This document shows, piece after piece, positions 45,201 to 54,956 of a stretch of 64,000 bases of DNA (its first letter is position 1; each line of letters begins with the position of its first letter). The DNA is from Axinella damicornis (taxonomy: Eukaryota; Porifera; Demospongiae; Axinellida; Axinellidae). The notes beneath the pieces were generated by a model. The model was given only the letters and a program-made list of their open reading frames with translations, had not been told where the DNA came from and ran no database searches. The translations under genes were made by a program, and so were the position numbers. The stretch lies in the NCBI GenBank assembly GCA_963931865.1, contig OZ007513.1:2373988-2437987 (forward strand). Direction: 5' to 3'.

Positions 45201-46074
45201 CAGTGAGGTTCATTAGATCTAACTCAACATCATATCCATTATGGTAAAGCGCGATTTTCATGGATCCACGTCTTCCATCTCTCAGTACACAGTTGTGAAA
45301 GTGCAATTTATGTGATTTCACAGCATGTAAAAGGGATTTAGTTTCATTACTACACCTAAGAGAACTGTACTGAATCTGATTGCAGTTTTTATACCTTAAG
45401 TAAATGTGACGAACTGGAAAAGTGTTGTCATTGTTGTAATCATTTTGTAACCTCATGGCATTGAATTCCAGGTTTTGAAACAATGAGTGATCAATCACTG
45501 AAGTTCCCAAAACGTTTAGAGCAAGTATGCCATTATCGATGCTATTTTGTATTACCACCCATATCAATCGGAGGTTGAACACATCCGAAAATGTTAGAGC
45601 ATTAACCCGTGGTACGTCCAATGGCAAATCTAAGTGCTGATATATACCGTTGTGCTGGAATTGACTACCACATTGTGAAAATGTTATTCCGGTAATGGTC
45701 AAGTTTATGATTCCATCAAACACTAGTGAATATAAACCTTTGCAGTTGATCTCCACATTGCTTTCCGCATTTGCACCACCAGCACCAAGCAATGTGAAGT
45801 CATTCACTTCTCTGACAAATACGGAACCTTTTAACTCATGAATACCATTTAAGAATATCACTGTGACGTTATCTGTAAGAACATCGGTAGCAGATGCATA
45901 AACATAGTTTGCTGCTAACTCATCCAGTGTGTAGCATGACTCCCTGGGACAGGAGGTCTCTTGGAGTATGGTAGACTTCACGTAGTACTCTGTGGCTGCA
46001 CAGAGACCCACCAGCAGCAACGGGAGAAGAGTTGCAGTTAACAACATTTGTTCTCTTCTGGTAACACGCATCAT
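42238..46074 (-). CDS. G5: beta-helix ectodomain / multi-TM receptor-like protein
   Basis: Intact single-exon gene of 1278 aa, the longest member here. Signal peptide (MMRVTRREQMLLTATLLPLL...GLCAA), TEYYVKS, CPRESC, and an N-glycan-rich beta-helix ectodomain with FVNNTAYQGGAMVF, LFTNNYAEHVGGAIFAD and VFSNNTANNGGDAVYG units. The Cys-rich module and membrane region follow the family pattern. The stretch before ISLLPCPLGFML is long and unlike that of other members. The cytoplasmic tail is extended and diverged (CQSIKKSRTWRNRSQRLFRN...) but keeps the terminal FNELREPVLEYADDDT motif. From the first membrane segments onward it groups with G6 and G7 (FARKKPLFDAYLGPFKDK). It lies outside the NCAPD3 gene, convergent with it. 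Confidence 0.9.
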   Translation of the reverse strand: MMRVTRREQMLLTATLLPLLLVGLCAATEYYVKSTILQETSCPRESCYTLDELAANYVYASATDVLTDNVTVIFLNGIHELKGSVFVREVNDFTLLGAGGANAESNVEINCKGLYSLVFDGIINLTITGITFSQCGSQFQHNGIYQHLDLPLDVPRVNALTFSDVFNLRLIWVVIQNSIDNGILALNVLGTSVIDHSLFQNLEFNAMRLQNDYNNDNTFPVRHIYLRYKNCNQIQYSSLRCSNETKSLLHAVKSHKLHFHNCVLRDGRRGSMKIALYHNGYDVELDLMNLTVLNGGGVSERGDICIDIGHEANYLVTLRDSYIGHSEGAAISVTSRHTESYVSQLIHITNIVIHKCAAGIYIRSLATPIVKTLTQIMIKNCILMDISGTNDELRGQGLRIVGVSAEHPQFSVVLRNVSFLNNTLPVKGVVYLNLVKEIELIDCRFFGNQGTSIILYKSTLNVSGTLSFVNNTAYQGGAMVFHKESYMSVSLENNTQILFTNNYAEHVGGAIFADETDDKVCFLQIATHNSKCSDLKNNYHLTFVFSNNTANNGGDAVYGGFLYRCIASHCQDEYDFSEPTVGAYIFIINSWNLVQYDTGHHSNLSLITSAPSRVCLCEDGQPDCLTVLANETHYPGETFTISAVVVGQGFGTIDGTVYAQFTNKDTPRLEELQQSQQVNHSSCTKLKYTVFSSNKKEMLVLSVTPTVSETGWDYIDYYQGYVPTDITTSTDQFEMYQYRDTINEFMEFEVTIKISLLPCPLGFMLSDQPAKCVCHTTLQLHNITCNIDNQTVHRGGTVWVNASFAGNKSNGVIVHHHCPYGYCTFEELDIRLDSPDTQCNFNHSGILCGGCRPGLSLMLGTSQCLRCSNKYIALLIPFAIAGIVLVAFIKLLNLTVSEGTLNGLIFYANIIGVNQATFFPSTSKHCPVLTVFIAWLNLDLGIETCFIDGLNGYWKTWLQFVFPAYIWIITAVMIVASHYSSTGARIFGNNSVRVLATLFLLSYTKLLHTFIVVISFTFLDHPDDSRTAVWLYDGNVQYLSPAHVPLFLVALTVFFTLWLPCTLVLLLMQCIRRKTHHRALRFFARKKPLFDAYLGPFKDKHCYWVGVMLLMRALLLVIHAVNPNNAPKVNLLVIGIVTFGLVAYTATVEKVYKKWYLTFLENSFLFNLGVLALGTSYTSGKGKSQTAVVHTLVGIAFLQFIGIIIFHACQSIKKSRTWRNRSQRLFRNREQNDMENVCLNHEQDEGSHGMERGGQARQLKLSFNELREPVLEYADDDT

Positions 46075-46358
46075 CTCCTTTTTGATCCCTCTTGAGCACT
46101 AGTTAAATTTACAAAGACAACCTGAAGTCTATATTCAACACAATGTATACCTACATGAATTATTGCATGTGGTTGTACTTGCTAACTGCTATTCAAAGTC
46201 TCAGCTGTAGTATAGCTACTTTGGTCTGAACATCAAAATCCTCAGTTCTGCAATAATTATAGTTCTCTATTCGGCAAGTATATTTAAACCCAACTGATCT
46301 ACGTACCGTGTACCTCTTCATATCATGTAGGGTCTAACCAGCAGAGTTCGATAAGAAA

Positions 46359-46404
46359 AGTCCCAAATCTTTTTGTTTTGCACACGAGGCTAATTCAGCA
46401 CTTC
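46359..46404 (-). promoter_or_regulatory. Conserved upstream box of G5
   Basis: About 285 bp 5' of the G5 start: AAGTCCCAAATCTTTTTGTT then TTGCACACGAGGCTAATTCAGCACTTCA. A related copy lies at 46900-46944. Confidence 0.45.
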
Positions 46405-47723
46405 ATTTTCAGCAAGATAGTGACAGTTTGCTAAAGTTACATTATCAAATACTTGGTTGTTTCAAAAGTCTACTTTCAGTGGAGTCATTCCGAATCAGTG
46501 AAGGTCCAACTTTGCATAGTATTTTGGTTTTATGTAACTTTTGCACACAGTTCCTTGTGGAATCCCTCCTCAATTGGCTGTGTGCTGTGAATATCAATTT
46601 TGTATTGCCTGCATAGATCTTAGCTATACAAGCTGAACTACTTTTCAGAAAGCCTCAGCTCTACATCAAACACATTGATCAATTAGGAAGTCCTCGGTGT
46701 TGTGGGTTAATTAGTTCTCCAGCAAGCCCACCGATCTACATGTACTGTATATTTCTTGTTAGAGTATAGTTGTAGCAATTCCACCAATCAGATTACTCAC
46801 TGCAAGGTATCTAAATCCGATAGAAAACCTCGTACGGGGTTCTCTATTGAGCCCCCAGGGATATGCCGTGCATGGTCAAACCAGTCGAGTTTGATAAGAA
46901 GTCCCAAATCGTCTTGTTTGCACATGAGGCTGATGTAGCGTTTCATTTTCATCAAAGATAGTGGTGACAGTTCCCTAAAGTTACATTATCGGTGGTTGTT
47001 AATAATATTATATGAAATCAGCCTTTCAGTTGATACCATGAAGTCATCTCCCAATCAGTGAAAGTCCAGGTTGCATAGGATTTGGGTTTTATGTATCTGT
47101 TATGTAGCCTCGTTCCCAGGCCCCATCTAGATTTTTGTCGCTTGCAGTATGTACTGCAGGTGTGCATGGCTGTCATTTGTTGCTATGCAGCTGAGTGATG
47201 AAATTAGTTACAATAGGTTATCAGTCTATTTTGTCCGAGTCAGCCACAAAGGGATTCTACACATGAACTGCTAACGTACATAACAGGTAGCCTCATTTCC
47301 AAGCCCCACCCAGCTATTCATTGCTTCTCCTCAATTAGCCTCGTACCCAGGCACAAGGCTACTCCTCAATTGGTTATGGCTGTGAATGTCATTAAGGATT
47401 TGTATCATGGTTGCATGGATCAGCTCATTTTGTAAACTCTTCGTCACCTATGCAACACACTGGGAAAGAGAACCGCAACAAACCAGCAATTGTCAAGTGA
47501 CTGTTGTTACATAGTGACGCAAGAAAGAAGTTGAACCTTATGGCTAGTGGAGGAACAAGCCTATGCACTAAAGCGCTCTAGAAACGACCACCAATTTGAA
47601 GAGTGAATCAGCATTGTTGAGTGTGGGTAGTCACGTGTATATAGGTCACAAGTTTACAGGGTTTTTTTTTAGCTAGTTGGGCAGCTGTTTTGTAAGGAGA
47701 ACAGCAAGCTGGGTGATGAGAAG

Positions 47724-47798
47724 GATTCTATCAAGGGCGCATCGAGCCGCCGAAGAATCCTCGCCGCCTTTGGCGGCTCGATGCGCCCTTGATTCTAT
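47724..47798. repeat. Small GC-rich hairpin insertion
   Basis: The 22-bp arms 47730-47751 and 47772-47793 are perfect inverted copies (AAGGGCGCATCGAGCCGCC). ATTCTAT occurs on both sides and could be a 7-bp target duplication. The homologous flank near 54565 lacks the hairpin, but also lacks a few flanking bases, so the empty site is not exact. Confidence 0.75.
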
Positions 47799-48351
47799 AC
47801 AGCCTTCTTCTGACAATGAAAGGAGGTTTGCAGGATGGGTAGGAAGAGTTGGCGTGCCATCAAAACGTATTATTCCTGGTTCTCAAGGGCGGGTATCCTA
47901 AGCTCTAGGGTTTCTTGTTGGGGGTTGGTTATAGTAATGAATTCAAATGCAGCATGCATAGCTGCATGTAATAGCTAATAGTCCACCTATAAAATGTTTA
48001 TCACTTGTTTATGATTATTTTTTGGCAGCAGCAGGTGCAGTGTTGTTGAACCACCATGCACTGGACTACATGCTCGTCCTTGGTGTATTATAAGAGCCAG
48101 GTTGCCATGGAAACCTTTGACCTCTTGTAATTGTACTGGTGACAAGAGATTGTGACTTCATCTGATGTCACGATGATAAATTTAGCTGGCTATGCTTTGT
48201 CTGCCCTAGTATCAAAAATCTGAATGACCATCAGAAGAGTCGCCGGCGCCTTCTCGAGCTGTGTGTCATGAGATCATTCTTATTTAGTAGAAATGACATA
48301 CACACATGCAGTAGAAAAACAGTCCATACCAGTGTATACACAAAATTAGTG

Positions 48352-48357
48352 TTTATT
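48352..48357 (-). terminator. Polyadenylation signal AATAAA for G6
   Basis: AATAAA on the minus strand about 70 bp past the G6 stop. The equivalent signal for G7 is at 54906-54911. Confidence 0.5.
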
Positions 48358-48427
48358 ATAAGAATGCAGATTCCATTAGCTGTCAAAGTGTAGTTTCCTA
48401 CTACATGTAGATATGTGATTGCACTTG

Positions 48428-51400
48428 TTATGTGCTGTCATCAGCATATTTAAGAACAGGTTCACGTAATTCATTGAAGGTCATTCTTAGCCTGACAGGT
48501 GGTGCTTGTTCTTCACCAAATGGCTGATAGTCTAAATTCCTGTTCTCTGCTTGATCTGTGCATCTTCTTGAACTTCTGTAATCTCGCCATGCTCTTGAGT
48601 TTTTGATAGAGCAGTATCCGTGGAAGATGATTATTCCAACAAACTGAAGGAATGTGATGCCCACTAGTGTGTGGACAACTGCTGTATGACTTTTTCCTTT
48701 GCCACTAGTGTATAAAGTTCCCAAAGCCAGAACACCGAGGTTGAATAAGAAAGAGTTCTCGAGAAGGGTGAGGTACCACTTTTTATACACCTTGCCAACA
48801 GTAGCAGTGTATGTTACTAGAGCAAACGTGCTAACAACTATAGCAAAGAGATTCACTTTAGGAGCATTGTTTGGGTTAACAGCATGGATCACAAGTAGAA
48901 GAGCTCTCATTAGCAACAATACACCAACCCAGTAGCAGTGTTTGTCTTTGAAGGGTCCAAGGTAAGCATCAAACAGAGGTTTCTTCCTTGCAAAGAAACG
49001 CAGGGCTCGGTGGTGAGTTTTTCTACGAATGCATTGCATCAGAAGCAGTACCAGTGTATACGGCAGCCACAGGATGAAGAATACAGTGAGAGCTACTAGA
49101 AACAGAGGAATATGTGCTGGTGAAAGGTACTGAACATTTCCGTCATAGAGCCAGACAGCTGTCTGTGTATCATCAGGGTGGTCCAGAAATGTGAAAGAGA
49201 TGACAACTATGAAAGTGCGGAGAAGTTTAGTATAGGAAAGCAGAAACAGTGTGGCTAGTACCTGGACAGAATTGGTACCGAAAATTCTAGCACCTGTTGA
49301 GGAGTAGTGTGAGGCGATAATCATTACAGCAGTAATAACCCAAATGTAGGCAGGGAAGACAAACTGCAGCCATGTCTTCCAATAGCCATTCAATCCATCA
49401 GTGAAACAAGTCTCAATTCCAAGATCCAGGTTCAACCAGGTGATGAACACTGTTAGAACAGGACAGTGTGTGCTTGTCGATGGAAAGAAAGTGGCTTGAT
49501 TAGCTCGTATAATGTTGGCATAAAAGATGAGCCCATTCAGTGTTCCTTCTGAAACAGTAAGGTTCAAAAGTTTGATAAATGCCACCAGCACTATTCCTGC
49601 GATAGCAAATGGTATGAGAAGTGCAATGTACTTGTTTGAGCATCTGAGACACTGAGAGGTTCCTAGTGTAAGACTGAGTCCTGGTCTACAACCACCACAG
49701 AGAATACCAGAGTGGTTGAAGTTACACTGAGTGTCCGGGAAGTCTAGTTTGATATCAAGTTCTTCAAGATTGCAGTAACCATATGGACAGTGATGGTGCA
49801 CTATTACTCCATTGCTTTCGTTCCCAGCAAAGGATGCGTTCACCCAAACTATCCCTCCTCGATGGACAGTTTGATCGTCGATGTTACATGTGATGTTGTG
49901 ATGTTGAAGTGTAGTGTGACAGACACACTTGAGTTGCTGGTCTGAGAGCATGAACCCTGTTGGACAAGGGAGGAGAGTAATGGTAATGTAAACTTTAAAT
50001 TCCAGTATCTGAGTAACAGTGTCATAATCAAAATGGATTGTGAATATGTCCTGTGAAGATTGATTTATATATTGATTGATGACAAGCTTCATATTTTCTG
50101 GATTATATCTTCGACCATATTTTGACGAGGTTGCAATTGTGCTTGTAGAGGTACTTAGTACCATTGTTTCTTTCCTATTAGGTGAAAACACTGTGTATTT
50201 GAGTTGGGTACAACTGCTGTGATTGACTTGTTGAGATTGCTGCAATTCTTCCAATCTTGGAGTACCTTTATTTGGGAACTTTGCATATACTGTGTCATCA
50301 ACAGTTCCAAATCCCTGGCCTACCACAACAGCTGGAATGCTGAAGGTTTCCCCAGGGTAGTGAGTATCATTTTTGAACACAGTAAGACAGTCTGGTCGTC
50401 CATCCTCACACAGACAGACACGAGATGGTGCGGAAGATATGAGGGAAAGGTTTGAGTGGTGTCCTGTGTCATATTGGACAAGATTCCAATAGTTGATGAT
50501 AAAAATATAAGCTCCTAGAATTTGATAAAGAAGGAATTGTTTTCCACTAGTGCAATCACCAGCACTACAATGATATAAGGAGCCACCATATATGGCATCA
50601 CCTCCATTATGGGCTGTGTTGTTTATGAAAACAATACTTAAGTGATTGCTCTTGTTGAAATCAGAGCAGTTACGCATACTGTAAGTTGTTAGCAGGAGAA
50701 AGCATTTTGCTAGAAATTCAGTTTCTTCAGCAAAGATTGCACCACCAACATGCTCAGCATGGTTGTTTGTAAATAGTATTTGAGTGTTCTTCTCAAGACT
50801 CACACTCATATAACTTCTTTCATAGAATGCCATTGCACCTCCTTGATATGCAGTGTTGTTCACAAAACTGAGGGTTCCAGAAACCTTTAAGATACTCTTG
50901 TACAAAGCGATGGGTGTGCCTTGGTTTCCAACAAATCTACAGTCAATTAACTCAACTCTAATGTTGTACGTGGAGAGTGGTGATCTGTTGTTCTCAAAAG
51001 AAACATTGCTTAATACCACTGAGAATTGAGGGTGCTCAGCAACCGAAGGTCCAAAAATTCTAATGCCATGTCCAAAGGAGTACCTGATAACACAATTCTC
51101 AATTAAAATTTGTGGAAGGGTTGTAGTAGTTGTAGTACCAGGATAGTCAATTGCAATGCTTGCTGCACACTTGTCTATTGTGGTGTTAGTTATTTTTATT
51201 AGCCGAGAATGGTATGCTTCTGTGTATGTAAGGCTATCTTCTTGGTGTATATGTGGTTGAACAGAGATTGCAACTCTTTCACTAGGGCCAATATAACACT
51301 CTCTGATCGTCACAAAGTAGTTAGCTACATGATATATTTCGATAGATATATCTGCATCGCTCCAGTCAGTTCCTCCACCGTTAAGTGCAGTGATGTTCAT

Positions 51401-52162
51401 TAGATCCAACTCAACCTTATATCCAGCATGGTAAAGAACGATTCTAATGGATCCAGCTCTTCCATCTCTAAGTACACAGTTGTGAATGTGCATTTTATAT
51501 AAATTCACAGCACTTAACAGGGAATAATTAGTTTTGTTACTGCACACATGTGAATAACGAATCCAATTACAGTTTTCATACCATACGTAAATGTAACGAT
51601 TGTTGTCACTGAAGCTTTGAAACACTGAATGATCAATCACTGAAGTCCCCAAAACATTCACAGCCAATATTGTGCTGTTATGCATCACCACCCATGTCAA
51701 TCTGAGGTTGAACACATCAGAAAATGCCAGGGCATGAATGCGGGGATCCTGTGGTCTATCACATTGTGAAAATGTTATTCTGGAAATGGTCAAGTTCATG
51801 ATGCCTTCAAACAGTAGTGAGGATAAACCTTTGCAGTTGATTTCCACATGGCTTTCACCAACCATACCACCAGCACCAAGCAATGTGAAATCATTCACTT
51901 CTCTGACAAATACGGAACCTTTCAACTCGTGACTACCATTCAAGAATATCACTGTGACATTGTCAATAAGAACATCAGTAGCAGATGCATAAAAATATTT
52001 TGCTGCTAACTCATCCAGTGTGTAGCATGACTCCCTGGGACAGGAGGTCTCTTGGGATGTGGTAGACTTCACGTAGTATTCTGTGGCTGCACAGAGACCC
52101 ACCAGCAGCAGTAGGAGAAGAAATGTAGTCAGAAACGTTTGATTTTTTCTGGAACAACACAT
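48428..52162 (-). CDS. G6: beta-helix ectodomain / multi-TM receptor-like protein
   Basis: Intact single-exon gene of 1244 aa. Signal peptide (MCCSRKNQTFLTTF then poly-Leu, GLCAA), TEYYVKS, CPRESC, ectodomain with FVNNTAYQGGAMAF, LFTNNHAEHVGGAIFAE and VFINNTAHNGGDAIYG units, then CNFNHSGILCGGC and about 8-10 membrane segments. The tail ends FNELREPVLKYADDST. The ectodomain is shorter between about residues 130 and 200 than in G1-G3. A private hypervariable stretch (about 49985-50170) precedes ITLLPCPTGFML. Its C-terminal half is nearly identical to G7. Function is not established; a membrane receptor or adhesin is inferred. Confidence 0.9.
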   Translation of the reverse strand: MCCSRKNQTFLTTFLLLLLLVGLCAATEYYVKSTTSQETSCPRESCYTLDELAAKYFYASATDVLIDNVTVIFLNGSHELKGSVFVREVNDFTLLGAGGMVGESHVEINCKGLSSLLFEGIMNLTISRITFSQCDRPQDPRIHALAFSDVFNLRLTWVVMHNSTILAVNVLGTSVIDHSVFQSFSDNNRYIYVWYENCNWIRYSHVCSNKTNYSLLSAVNLYKMHIHNCVLRDGRAGSIRIVLYHAGYKVELDLMNITALNGGGTDWSDADISIEIYHVANYFVTIRECYIGPSERVAISVQPHIHQEDSLTYTEAYHSRLIKITNTTIDKCAASIAIDYPGTTTTTTLPQILIENCVIRYSFGHGIRIFGPSVAEHPQFSVVLSNVSFENNRSPLSTYNIRVELIDCRFVGNQGTPIALYKSILKVSGTLSFVNNTAYQGGAMAFYERSYMSVSLEKNTQILFTNNHAEHVGGAIFAEETEFLAKCFLLLTTYSMRNCSDFNKSNHLSIVFINNTAHNGGDAIYGGSLYHCSAGDCTSGKQFLLYQILGAYIFIINYWNLVQYDTGHHSNLSLISSAPSRVCLCEDGRPDCLTVFKNDTHYPGETFSIPAVVVGQGFGTVDDTVYAKFPNKGTPRLEELQQSQQVNHSSCTQLKYTVFSPNRKETMVLSTSTSTIATSSKYGRRYNPENMKLVINQYINQSSQDIFTIHFDYDTVTQILEFKVYITITLLPCPTGFMLSDQQLKCVCHTTLQHHNITCNIDDQTVHRGGIVWVNASFAGNESNGVIVHHHCPYGYCNLEELDIKLDFPDTQCNFNHSGILCGGCRPGLSLTLGTSQCLRCSNKYIALLIPFAIAGIVLVAFIKLLNLTVSEGTLNGLIFYANIIRANQATFFPSTSTHCPVLTVFITWLNLDLGIETCFTDGLNGYWKTWLQFVFPAYIWVITAVMIIASHYSSTGARIFGTNSVQVLATLFLLSYTKLLRTFIVVISFTFLDHPDDTQTAVWLYDGNVQYLSPAHIPLFLVALTVFFILWLPYTLVLLLMQCIRRKTHHRALRFFARKKPLFDAYLGPFKDKHCYWVGVLLLMRALLLVIHAVNPNNAPKVNLFAIVVSTFALVTYTATVGKVYKKWYLTLLENSFLFNLGVLALGTLYTSGKGKSHTAVVHTLVGITFLQFVGIIIFHGYCSIKNSRAWRDYRSSRRCTDQAENRNLDYQPFGEEQAPPVRLRMTFNELREPVLKYADDST

Positions 52163-52800
52163 TATGTCCTTTTCATATCGTCTTGATCATGGGAAGGACA
52201 ATTTGGAGATATATCCACACTAATTCATCAAGTGTATATTGTTATTGCTACTTATAAGCAAAGTCCCAAATCTTCTTGTTTTGCGCACAAGACTAGATAT
52301 AATTATGATAACATTTTGATTTCAATTGTGAATGAAAGTGAACTGTTCAATTGATACCAGGCGCTTGTTGTCAATTATACGTCAGTACACACTCAGTTGT
52401 TTACATAAGAACAGGAAGGTCACATGCAGTCCATTCCATTGTTTACACAACGGAACTAAGGCCTCATGATGTTACTGTTTCTACAGTGGCCCAAAAGTAC
52501 ACAGAAACGCCTTTTGAAGCTTTTTTTGACAATTGTTGTGCCAGCTTTGTTTAATTCGGCATTCACAAAAAAATGAATTTACACTTACTTACGGTCAACA
52601 GTTGCGGCCGCCAATGCACTAACCAAACAGCCAAAATGGTCAGTGACAACTACACCAGGATCACTGACCATTGTACACATGGGACAACATGGCTGTTCAA
52701 TAATAAGTAATGGCTGTTTATTGGTGAGTGTGCACAGTGATCATTGACTTGCATGGCTGTTCAATAAGTGCACACCGTGATTAATGGCTGCACATATAAG
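52163..52800. other. 5' flank of G6: no gene seen
   Basis: It holds the G6 upstream box (52262-52296) and an imperfect repeat of CATGGCTGTTCAATAAGT-like text around 52688-52790. No coding region is supported. Confidence 0.55.
52262..52296 (-). promoter_or_regulatory. Conserved upstream box of G6
   Basis: About 100 bp 5' of the G6 start: AGTCCCAAATCTTCTTGTTT then TGCGCACAAGACTA. The downstream half of the box is diverged. Confidence 0.4.
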
Positions 52801-53543
52801 TGTGATTCTTAGGGTTCCATATCCTCCATCTCTCAGTAAACAGTTGTGAGTGTTTAGTTAATGAGGATTATTCACAGCATGTAAATACGACTTGGTCTTC
52901 AAACGTTTCGCAACTGCTGTAATTATTTTCTATTTCGAAGCCATTGACATTGAATTTGAAGCCTTGAAACAACCACTGAAGCCCCCAGGACATTTACAGC
53001 AAGTATGGCATTATTGGTGCTATTTTGTAATAGCACCCCAATCAACCTGAGGTTGAACACAACTTCAACACATCAGAAAACGTTAGAGCATTAACGTAGG
53101 GTACATCCAATGGCAAATCTAAGTTCAGATACTGGTAAAGTGTACCACATTGTGAAAATGTTATTGTCAAGTTGATAATACCATCGAATGCTAGTGAGGA
53201 TACACTTTTGCAGTTGACTTCAATATGATTTGTCCCGTTTACACCACAGGCACTGAGCAATGTGAAATCATTTGCTAGCTTCTCTTACAAACATGAAACC
53301 TTTCAACTCATGAGTACCATTCAAGAATATCACTGTGACATTATCCGTAAGACCATCAGTAGCAGAAGCATAAAAATATTTTGCTGCTAACTCATCCAGT
53401 GTGTAGCATGGCTCCCTGGGACAGGAGGTCTCTTGGGATATGGTTGGCTTCACGTAGTACTCTGTGGCTGCACAGAGACCCACTAGCAGCAGTAGGAGAA
53501 GAGTTGTAGTCGCCAACATTGATCCTCTTCTGGGAACACACAT
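52800..53543 (-). pseudogene. N-terminal fragment of a family gene
   Basis: The signal peptide and mature N-terminus are intact in sequence (MCVPRRGSMLATTT, poly-Leu, TEYYVKPTISQETSCPREPC). The frame then shifts near 53268, and homology continues with deletions (53042-53260 and down to about 52800, matching the SxRIxLYH region of G5). The remaining ectodomain, Cys-rich module and membrane part are missing. Length is about one fifth of a full gene. It carries its own upstream box at 53811-53832, cut by a GTTTT repeat. Probably not functional. Confidence 0.85.
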
Positions 53544-54956
53544 CTCCTCTTACACTCTTGATCACTAGTTTAGGAAAGACAATCTGAAGAGTATATTCAG
53601 CACAATGTACATGAATTGGTAGTTAGCTGTATTTGCTGAACTCCTGTTCAAACGTCGGCTCAGCTATACTGTGGTCTGAACATTGAATTCCTCACTGTTG
53701 ATGAATAATTAGTTCTCTATTCAGCAAGCAATTTTAAAGCCTGCTGATCTATGTACTTTATATCTTTTCATATATTGTGTACCGTCTAACCAGCAGAGTT
53801 TGATAAGAAAAGTCCCAAATCTTTTTGTTTGGTTTTGTTTTGTTTTGTTTTGTTTTTGTTTTGTTTTGGTGACAGTTCGCTAAAGTTACATTATCGGTTG
53901 TTGTTAATATATGAAATCAGCCTTTCAGTTGATACCATGAAGTCATCTCCCAATCAGTGAGAGTCCAGGTTGCATAGGATTTTGGTTTTATGTACCTGTT
54001 ATGTAGCCTCGTTCCCAGGCCCCATCTAGCATTTTGTCGCTTGCAGTATGTACTACGGGTGCGGCTGTCATTTGTTGCTATGCAGCTGAGTGATGAAATT
54101 AGTTACAATAGCTTATCAGTCCATTTTGTCGGAGTCATCCACAAAGGGATTCTACACATGAACTGCTAGCGTACATAACAGGTAGCCTCATTTCCAAACC
54201 CCACCTAGCTATTCATTGCTTCTCCTCAATTGGCTATGGCTGTGAATGTCATTAAGGATTTGTATCATGGTTGCTATTCATATTGTAAATTCTTCGTCAC
54301 CTACGCAACACACTATATAGGAAAGAGAACCGTAACAAACCAGCAATTGTCAAGTGACTGTTGTTACATAGTGACGCAAGAAAGAAGTTGAACCTTATGG
54401 CTAGTGGAGGAACAAGCCTATGCACTAAAGCGCTCTAGAAACGACCACCAATTTGAAGAGTGAATCAGCATTGTTGATCAGTCACATGTATATAGGACGC
54501 AAGTTTACAGTTTGTTTTGAACTGGTATGGCAGCTGTTTTGTAGGGAGAACAGCAAGCAGGGTGATGCAGCCTTCTTTTGACAATGAAAATACACCATAC
54601 ACTGGACTACATCCTCGTCCTTGGTGTATCATAAGAGCCAGGTTGCCAGGAAACCTTTGATCTCTTGTAATTGTACTCGTGACAAGAGATTGTGACTTCA
54701 TATAATGTCACAATGATAAATTTAGCTAGCTATGCTTTGTCTGCCCTAGTATCACAAATCTGAATGACCATTTTAGCAGAAGAGCCGCTGGCGCCTTCTC
54801 GAGTTGTGTGTCATGAGATCATTCTTATTTTGTAGAAATAACATACACACATGCAGTAGAAACACAGTCCATACCATTGTATACACACATGTAAAAAAAT
54901 TAGTGTTTATTATTAGAATGCAGTTTTCATACATGTAAATTTGTAAATTGCACTTG
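53544..54956. repeat. Flank duplicated from the G5/G6 interval
   Basis: Copy of the 46075-48427 interval with internal deletions. It includes the truncated upstream box (53811-53832), a (GTTTT)n tract (about 53824-53868) and the TAGCCTCGTTCCCAGGCCC repeats (about 54004 and 54184). An AATAAA for G7 lies at 54906-54911 on the minus strand. No gene is seen. Confidence 0.7.

Larger units (their letters stand above)
46075..48427. repeat. G5/G6 intergenic region, duplicated as the 53544-54956 flank
   Basis: It contains the G5 upstream box (46359-46404) and a second copy (about 46900-46944), plus dispersed TAGCCTCGTTCCCAGGCCC-type repeats (about 47105 and 47287). A hairpin insertion lies at 47724-47798. 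A stretch from about 46980 to 48427 is repeated with deletions at 53870-54956. An AATAAA for G6 lies on the minus strand at 48352-48357. No gene is seen. Confidence 0.7.
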